DNA of 5,679 nucleotides from contig DSCZ01000058.1 of the NCBI GenBank assembly GCA_011048855.1, forward strand, positions 1 through 5,679, written 5' to 3'. Of the stretch, positions 1 through 5,679 are shown piece after piece. Position numbers and translations under genes: made by a program. The stretch comes from Desulfobacteraceae bacterium (lineage in GTDB: Bacteria; Desulfobacterota; DSM-4660; Desulfatiglandales; Desulfatiglandaceae). Each line of letters begins with the position of its first letter. The first letter of the stretch is position 1. The notes beneath the pieces are model-generated. The model made no database searches, was not told the DNA's origin, and worked only from the letters and a program-made list of their open reading frames with translations.

Positions 1-1
1 C

Positions 2-1807
2 ATTATAGCACTGCTTATATTTACGTTGAATTTTCCTGATACCGGCCGAGAACATTCTTTGCCGGTTTTCTTTCTGATCTTGACAGCGAGTTGGGCCACG
101 CTGGCATTTTCGTGCCGGTTGGGTTTCGGCTCTTTGCTGCGCAATGCATTGCGCGTCGAGGGTCTTCCCGGGAGGACCGGGAACCTGGCCGACAGATACC
201 ACCGTATGACCGGTAGAAAAAAAATACTGGCGCTGGGTTTTTTTACCGCGGTGGTATACCTCGGGGATCTTAAATATTGGCTGGGCCGCCTGCCTTTGTT
301 TTCCGATTTCTCGGTTTTTGAAGGGGCGGCCGGGTTGGGGTTGTTTCTACTTTTCCTATGCACTATCTGGTATTTTGCATGCCCGGCACATGCAGTGATT
401 TTCAGGCGGTTGATGAGCCGCAGCTCTTTTGTGGCGTCGAATGTAAAGCTGAATCTTCCTATATTGTTTCCATGGGCGGTGCTGTCTTTTCTTTTTGATC
501 TGATGTCGATGAAAGCCGTAACCGCCGCTTTTCCTTTTCTTGCCGGCGGGATGGCCCATGTTCTATGCTTTGTGTCGGTGCTCGCCGCAATGATGGTGCT
601 GATGCCGGCGTTCATCCGGAAATGGTGGGGTTGTACCTCGCTTCAGGATTCCATAAAAGGCCGGGAGATGGTCTCATTTCTTGACCGGTCCGGATTCGGG
701 TACCGCGACATTGTCAGATGGCCGATATTCGAGGGGCGGATGATGACAGCGGCTATCATGGGAATCGTGCCGCGTTTCAGATACATCCTGGTCACCGATT
801 CATTGATGGAAGTTCTCTCAATCGAAGAGTTGAAAGGGGTGCTGGCCCACGAGATGGGGCACGCCAAATACAGGCATCTGCTGGTTTATGTGGTATTCTT
901 CATCGGTTTCATAGTGGTTTCCTACGGGGCTTCGGATCTGGTTTTTGCAGTGTTGCCGGCCTTTCCCTCCTTTGTAAGTCTTCTTACGGGCGGGGAATCC
1001 TCGGGGCTCAGCTTATTCTACCTCCTGTTTTCGATACCGATGCTGTTCGCGATGGCTGTATATTTCCGTTTTATCATCGGGTTTTTTATGCGCCATTTTG
1101 AACGCCAGGCGGATCTGTTCGCGGCCCGTTTCCTGGGCACCGCCTATCCTGTAATAAACGCACTGGAGAAGATAGCGTTCTACTCCGGGAACACAAGGGA
1201 TCTTCCGAGCTGGCATCATTTCAGCGTCAGGGAACGGGTGGATTGTTTGCTTCGAGCCGAGCGGGATGCAGGGCTTGTCCGAAAACATAACCGTTTTGTT
1301 GCCTCTTGTTTTGCCGTCTACCTGATTTTTATGGTTTCTGCGGGTTATTTCGCGAACCTGGGCACGGGTTCCGAAAGCTTCAGATATCGTGTCATGGAGC
1401 AGGCCCTTCTGGACCGGGCGGAATCGGGGCCGCCGGACCCCGGGGTTTACGGTGCACTGGCAATGTTATATCATGAATCCGAGCGTTGGGAAGACGCCCT
1501 GTCGGCTTATGAAACCGCTTTGAGGCTGGAGCCCGACAACCCGGTCACACTCAACAACATGGCCTGGTTGCTTTCCACGGCGACCGAGCGCGGTCTGAGG
1601 GATCCGGTGCGTGCCGTGAACCTTGCTGAAAAGGCGGTGGCCCTGGAACGAAACCCTGTGTATCTGGATACCCTTGCCGAAGCCTATTATGCAGCAGGAA
1701 ATCCGGATGAAGCGGTGGCCGTGATAGAGGAGGCCATAGAAAACGCAAAGGATCGAGTCGGGTATTACCGGGAGCAGAGAGAGAAGTTTGTCGAAGAATT
1801 GCGGTAA
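2..1807 (+). CDS. Polytopic membrane M48 (Ste24/HtpX-like) zinc metalloprotease with C-terminal TPR region, 5' partial
   Basis: Predicted integral-membrane zinc endopeptidase of family M48, likely acting in membrane-protein or envelope quality control; the substrate is not deducible. Numbering from the TTG at 26, the zinc motif HEMGH is at 275-279 (in GVLAHEMGHA) and the third-ligand motif is ERQAD at 359-363, with E359 the expected ligand, as in M48 enzymes. Hydrophobic stretches lie near 12-29, 66-80, 100-118, 144-160, 174-194, 285-309, 328-353 and 424-443. After the last one, residues about 474-575 form two to three TPR-like helical pairs (for example YETALRLEPDNP and AEAYYAAGNPDEAV), a probable protein-binding tail. 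The TTG at 26 has no Shine-Dalgarno sequence, and the frame stays open to base 2 with hydrophobic codons (IIALLIFT), so the true start probably lies outside the window. The M48 call is firm; the number of membrane passes and the sidedness are not. Confidence 0.9.
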   Translation: MIALLIFTLNFPDTGREHSLPVFFLILTASWATLAFSCRLGFGSLLRNALRVEGLPGRTGNLADRYHRMTGRKKILALGFFTAVVYLGDLKYWLGRLPLFSDFSVFEGAAGLGLFLLFLCTIWYFACPAHAVIFRRLMSRSSFVASNVKLNLPILFPWAVLSFLFDLMSMKAVTAAFPFLAGGMAHVLCFVSVLAAMMVLMPAFIRKWWGCTSLQDSIKGREMVSFLDRSGFGYRDIVRWPIFEGRMMTAAIMGIVPRFRYILVTDSLMEVLSIEELKGVLAHEMGHAKYRHLLVYVVFFIGFIVVSYGASDLVFAVLPAFPSFVSLLTGGESSGLSLFYLLFSIPMLFAMAVYFRFIIGFFMRHFERQADLFAARFLGTAYPVINALEKIAFYSGNTRDLPSWHHFSVRERVDCLLRAERDAGLVRKHNRFVASCFAVYLIFMVSAGYFANLGTGSESFRYRVMEQALLDRAESGPPDPGVYGALAMLYHESERWEDALSAYETALRLEPDNPVTLNNMAWLLSTATERGLRDPVRAVNLAEKAVALERNPVYLDTLAEAYYAAGNPDEAVAVIEEAIENAKDRVGYYREQREKFVEELR

Positions 1808-1878
1808 AATGCCTGCGGCAGGGGGATCGTTTCGAACCTGGCGGAAGGGTTTTAAGGGGGACTTTGGAGGGTTAAGCG

Positions 1879-2985
1879 ATGGACAGCAGTGTACACAAGG
1901 ATCTTCAAATTCTCAAGCATGCGGTTGACAATGCAGTCGAGGGCTTTGTCACCATAGACGAGAATCACAACGTGATTTTTTTCAACAAAGCAGCAGAAAG
2001 GATTTTCGGATACAGCAAGGATGAGGTTCTGGGAAGGGATCTTGACGAGGTCATGTCTCCGGCCTGCAGCAAAAATCACCACGAGGCGGTCGCCCGCTAT
2101 GTGGAAACCAGGACTCCCACCCGGATCGGCCACGAAAGTGAAATGATCGCAACCCGAAAAAACGGTGAAACTTTCCCTGCGCTTATCTCATTTTCGGTTA
2201 CCGAGCTGGAAGGCAGGCTGTTTTTCACCGGAATTGTCCGGGATTTAACCGAAACCAAGAAGCTGCAGGAGAAGCTCATCCGATCCGAGAAGCTTGCCGG
2301 GCTCGGGCAGTCCGTGGCCGAGATCACCCACGAAATAAAGAATCCTTTGATGTTGATTGGAGGATTTGCGCAACAATTGAGCAGGACGATCACGGACCGG
2401 AAAGACCTCCGGAAAGTTCAAATCATCACGCGGGAAATCGAGCGCCTCGAAAGGCTTCTTGCCGAACTCAGGGACTATTATCTGCCGTCATCCATTGCTG
2501 CCGAAAAGGTTGACCTCGAAGATCTCAAGGAGGATACGCTTTCTTTGATCAAAAAGGAATGCGATGTGAACCACGTTCAGGTGCGTTTTGATGTCGCCGA
2601 GAGGGCACGATTCGTCATAGGGGATGCCAATAAATTGAAGCAAGTATTATTCAATTTATATAAAAATTCCATAGATTCTATGGAACATGGTGGGACTTTG
2701 ACAATTTCTGCCCGCCCAGCGGGGGATGGGAGTGTGAAGATAACCATCGCCGATGAAGGATGTGGAATCCCGGAGACGGACAGGGATTCGATATTTTCCC
2801 CTTTCTTTACAACCAAGAGCAGCGGGACCGGCCTGGGACTGGCCGTTTCCAAAAGGATAATCGATCAGCACAAGGGCGGTTCGCTTTCCGTGGAAAGCGA
2901 GGAAGGGAAGGGAACCACCTTCACGATCACCTTGCCTTCGTATCATGATGATCTCGGCGCCGGGGAAGAGGAAAGCCGGCAGTGA
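1879..2985 (+). CDS. Soluble PAS-domain sensor histidine kinase, FixL-like PAS
   Basis: Cytoplasmic sensor kinase of 368 residues with no membrane segment or signal peptide. The PAS domain spans about 10-128, with GFVTIDENHNVIFFNKAAE at its start and FFTGIVRDLTE at its end. A HisKA dimerisation helix follows, with phospho-acceptor H151 in ITHEIKNP. The ATPase domain shows an N box (NLYKNSIDS, 259-267), G1 (DEGCGIP, 292-298), an F box (FSPFFTT, 306-312) and G2 (GTGLGL, 316-321), so all catalytic boxes look intact. The PAS resembles oxygen-sensing FixL: H67 and R73 fall on the heme-ligand His and propionate-contacting Arg positions, but the distal Arg position is S87. The ATG at 1879 is preceded by GGAGG at 1866-1870 with 8 bases between. 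It starts 71 bases after the protease gene with no terminator seen, so co-transcription is likely. No response regulator is encoded beside it, so its partner is unknown. Confidence 0.93.
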   Translation: MDSSVHKDLQILKHAVDNAVEGFVTIDENHNVIFFNKAAERIFGYSKDEVLGRDLDEVMSPACSKNHHEAVARYVETRTPTRIGHESEMIATRKNGETFPALISFSVTELEGRLFFTGIVRDLTETKKLQEKLIRSEKLAGLGQSVAEITHEIKNPLMLIGGFAQQLSRTITDRKDLRKVQIITREIERLERLLAELRDYYLPSSIAAEKVDLEDLKEDTLSLIKKECDVNHVQVRFDVAERARFVIGDANKLKQVLFNLYKNSIDSMEHGGTLTISARPAGDGSVKITIADEGCGIPETDRDSIFSPFFTTKSSGTGLGLAVSKRIIDQHKGGSLSVESEEGKGTTFTITLPSYHDDLGAGEEESRQ

Positions 2986-3010
2986 CGGTGGAGGCAAGTC
3001 TACAAATCTG

Positions 3011-3039
3011 TTGCCTTACGGATAACATTTTTGTATATA
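3011..3039 (+). promoter_or_regulatory. Weak sigma-70-like promoter candidate
   Basis: TTGCCT at 3011-3016 and TATATA at 3034-3039 are separated by 17 bases, and each matches four of six consensus positions. It would start transcription about 270 bases before the activator gene, reading through the REP pair. The local AT-richness makes chance matches easy, so this is a candidate only. Confidence 0.2.
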
Positions 3040-3064
3040 TGGCACCGCTTGTCAGCAAAATTGA

Positions 3065-3082
3065 TGAGTTTGTAAAAACTCA
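3065..3082 (+). other. AT-rich hairpin with 7-bp stem and GTAA loop
   Basis: TGAGTTT at 3065-3071 pairs perfectly with AAACTCA at 3076-3082 around a GTAA loop. It sits about 80 bases after the kinase stop codon. It is followed by an A-rich rather than a T-rich tract on the plus strand, so it is not a standard rho-independent terminator for the kinase gene. It could be a decayed repeat or an mRNA 3'-end structure. Confidence 0.35.
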
Positions 3083-3111
3083 AAACAACGATGTCCCTCC
3101 GGGCAGGGATG

Positions 3112-3155
3112 GGCTGTTTTTCAGGTAGCTTGTAGGTCGGGTTTCCATACCCGAC
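3112..3155 (+). repeat. REP-like element, copy 1
   Basis: A 44-base unit begins GGCTGTTTTTCAG and ends in a hairpin with stem GTCGGGT (3136-3142), loop TTCCAT and stem ACCCGAC (3149-3155). The tetranucleotide GTAG (3132-3135) lies directly at the 5' foot of the stem, the diagnostic layout of REP elements recognised by REP-associated tyrosine transposases (RAYT/TnpA-REP). It is identical to copy 2 at 41 of 44 positions, with differences only upstream of GTAG. No transposase gene is in the window, so it would be a non-autonomous element. Confidence 0.7.
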
Positions 3156-3226
3156 ACGTTGTCGTTGTCAGCGCAGCGTATTTAACTGTGTCCATCGTTG
3201 TCGTTGTCGTAATCGTTGTCGTAATC
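3156..3226 (+). repeat. GTTGTC-rich simple repeats between the REP copies
   Basis: GTTGTC occurs five times (3158, 3164, 3197, 3203, 3215). The 13-mer CGTTGTCGTTGTC occurs at 3157-3169 and 3196-3208. The 12-mer TCGTTGTCGTAA is a perfect tandem pair at 3201-3212 and 3213-3224. The array looks like slippage-prone low-complexity DNA filling the spacer between the two REP units. Confidence 0.65.
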
Positions 3227-3270
3227 GGCTGTTTTTCAGATAGCCCGTAGGTCGGGTTTCCATACCCGAC
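3227..3270 (+). repeat. REP-like element, copy 2
   Basis: Second 44-base unit in the same orientation, starting 115 bases after copy 1. GTAG is at 3247-3250, stem GTCGGGT at 3251-3257, loop TTCCAT and stem ACCCGAC at 3264-3270. GTAG, both stem arms and the loop are identical to copy 1; the three mismatches lie in the 5' part. It ends 47 bases before the activator start codon, so in a read-through transcript its hairpin would lie in the 5' leader. Confidence 0.7.
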
Positions 3271-3317
3271 ATTGCGGCTAAAATCTAATTCAGATATTTA
3301 CATTTGGAGACGAAATT

Positions 3318-4859
<1,542 letters not shown>

Positions 4860-4894
4860 CGCCGGGAAAGCGCCAATCGAGGGACGGAGTGTGA

Positions 4895-5677
4895 ATGTCA
4901 GAGTGTCAACGGTTTTACAAGGTTTTATTGAGGATATTTCTTTTTGTCATGTTTCTATTTATAACGCTTCCAGTCAGGGCTGCCGTTGATGGAACGGCGG
5001 CAGGGGACCTTGCTCCGCACGAGGTGCCTGCCAGCGTGCGTTCCCTGAACGTAGCCTCGGCCGTCGGGCCTGTGCTGATGCGGGAGCTTGAGGTCAAAGG
5101 TCTGTCTCTGGGTTCCCCGGTGTTTATGCGGGCGTTCAAGGAAGAAAGAGAGTTGGAGGTCTGGGTCGAACGGGAAGGTGGCTTTCAACTTTTCCGGACC
5201 TATCCCATCGCCGCGGTTTCGGGCTGGCTCGGACCCAAGCGATGGGAAGGCGACCTCCAGGCCCCCGAGGGTTTCTACCGGGTGATGCCGTCTCAGATGA
5301 ACCCCAACAGCCGGTTCCATCTGTCCTTCGATATTGGTTATCCCAACGACTTCGACAGGATGAAGTACTGCACCGGGAGTGCACTTATGGTCCATGGAAA
5401 AAAAACCTCCCGGGGCTGTTTCGCAATGACCGACGAGAAAATCGAGGAAATTTATGTTCTTGCCGATGCCGCGCTTCGAAATGGCCAGCCCTTCTTCCAG
5501 TTTCACAGCTTTCCGTTCCGCATGACCGATCAAAACATGGAACGGAACCGGGATTCCAAGTGGTTCGATTTCTGGAAGAATTTAAAGACCGGATATGACC
5601 TGTTCGAGGCGTATCAGCGGCCGCCGAAAGTTTTTGTGGAAAGCGGCAGGTATGGGTTTGATTGCCACGGATCATAA
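4895..5677 (+). CDS. yafK: Exported YafK/DpaA-family L,D-transpeptidase-fold (YkuD) protein
   Basis: Predicted periplasmic peptidoglycan enzyme of 260 residues. Residues 1-29 form a signal peptide: basic start, hydrophobic core VLLRIFLFVMFLFITLP, and a V-R-A site, with cleavage likely after A29 or A30. The catalytic motif is HGKKTSRGC with H167 and nucleophile C175, followed by FAMTDEKIEEIY. The C-terminal signature PFRMTDQNM, the WFDFWKNLKTGYDLFE segment and a PPKVFV ending match what I recall of E. coli YafK (246 residues). That protein (also DpaA/LdtF) cleaves the bond between meso-diaminopimelate and Braun lipoprotein. EGDLQAPEGFYRV upstream of the motif also fits. GGAG at 4886-4889 lies five bases before the ATG. 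It begins 35 bases after the activator gene with no hairpin between, so they may be co-transcribed. Family assignment is firm. Whether it hydrolyses or forms cross-links here, and on which lipoprotein, is not deducible. Confidence 0.92.
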   Translation: MSECQRFYKVLLRIFLFVMFLFITLPVRAAVDGTAAGDLAPHEVPASVRSLNVASAVGPVLMRELEVKGLSLGSPVFMRAFKEERELEVWVEREGGFQLFRTYPIAAVSGWLGPKRWEGDLQAPEGFYRVMPSQMNPNSRFHLSFDIGYPNDFDRMKYCTGSALMVHGKKTSRGCFAMTDEKIEEIYVLADAALRNGQPFFQFHSFPFRMTDQNMERNRDSKWFDFWKNLKTGYDLFEAYQRPPKVFVESGRYGFDCHGS

Positions 5678-5679
5678 AC

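Larger units (their letters stand above)
2986..3317. other. 332-base non-coding interval carrying a REP pair and simple repeats
   Basis: No convincing gene lies here on either strand. In order, it holds a weak promoter-like pair (3011-3039), an AT-rich 7-bp hairpin (3065-3082), a first REP-like unit (3112-3155), a GTTGTC-rich spacer (3156-3226), a second REP-like unit (3227-3270) and a 47-base leader with the ribosome site of the downstream activator gene. It separates two probable transcription units. No strong intrinsic terminator follows the kinase stop codon. Confidence 0.8.

Noticed and set aside
718..1101. 127-codon plus-strand frame inside the protease gene
   Set aside because: It overlaps the catalytic region of the M48 gene in another frame and its translation shows no family features.
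1812..1822. CCTGCGGCAGG hairpin after the protease gene as a terminator
   Set aside because: The stem is only four to five base pairs with a tiny loop and no following T tract.
3040..3053. Possible sigma-54 promoter (TGGCAC followed by TTGTC)
   Set aside because: The spacing between the GG and downstream elements is two bases too short, and the GC of the -12 box is missing.
3093..3121. TCCCT...AGGGA hairpin followed by TTTTT as a terminator for the kinase gene
   Set aside because: The stem is five base pairs and is separated from the T run by GGCTG-type sequence; the T run belongs to the 44-base repeat.
3112..3270. Minimal CRISPR array
   Set aside because: Only two repeats, each with its own strong hairpin and a GTAG foot, and a 71-base low-complexity spacer; no cas genes. 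REP explains it better.
3272..3300. TTGCGG / TATTTA promoter just upstream of the activator gene
   Set aside because: Each box matches only three of six consensus positions, although the 17-base spacing is right.
4955..5533. 192-codon open frame antisense to the YafK-like gene
   Set aside because: It is fully covered by a well-supported gene, shows no recognisable domain, and its composition reflects the complementary strand.

Overview
The window reads like chromosomal DNA from a Gram-negative bacterium, most plausibly a deltaproteobacterial (Desulfobacterota-type) lineage. This is inferred from three things: an envelope enzyme of the YafK/DpaA type with a signal peptide, a NifA-like sigma-54 activator whose C-terminal helix-turn-helix has the [15 protein letters not shown] style I associate with that group, and REP-type intergenic hairpins. 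The taxonomic call is from memory of family styles, not from a search. All four genes lie on the plus strand and fill the window except for one 332-base intergenic stretch.

Layout. (1) Bases 2-1807 encode a polytopic membrane M48 zinc protease with a C-terminal TPR region; its 5' end is probably cut by the window edge. (2) After 71 bases, 1879-2985 encode a soluble PAS-histidine kinase. Its PAS domain aligns without gaps, as far as I can recall the sequences, to the heme-binding stretch of FixL. (3) Bases 2986-3317 are non-coding and hold an AT-rich hairpin, a weak promoter-like pair, and two 44-base direct repeats. Each repeat ends in a GTAG tetranucleotide plus a 7-bp stem, which is the architecture of REP elements mobilised by REP-associated tyrosine transposases. 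GTTGTC-rich simple repeats lie between the two copies. (4) Bases 3318-4859 encode a GAF-AAA+-Fis sigma-54 activator of NifA type, with no receiver domain. (5) 35 bases later, 4895-5677 encode an exported YafK/DpaA-family L,D-transpeptidase-fold protein, complete just before the window end.

Working together. The protease and kinase are probably co-transcribed. The activator and the YafK-like protein may form a second unit beyond the REP pair. Kinase and activator are not an ordinary two-component pair, because the activator has no phosphoacceptor domain. The common theme is envelope maintenance (membrane proteolysis and peptidoglycan cross-link editing) next to signal input (PAS, GAF). A functional link among the four is inference from adjacency only. 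I see no RNA genes, CRISPR array, insertion sequence or clear intrinsic terminator.
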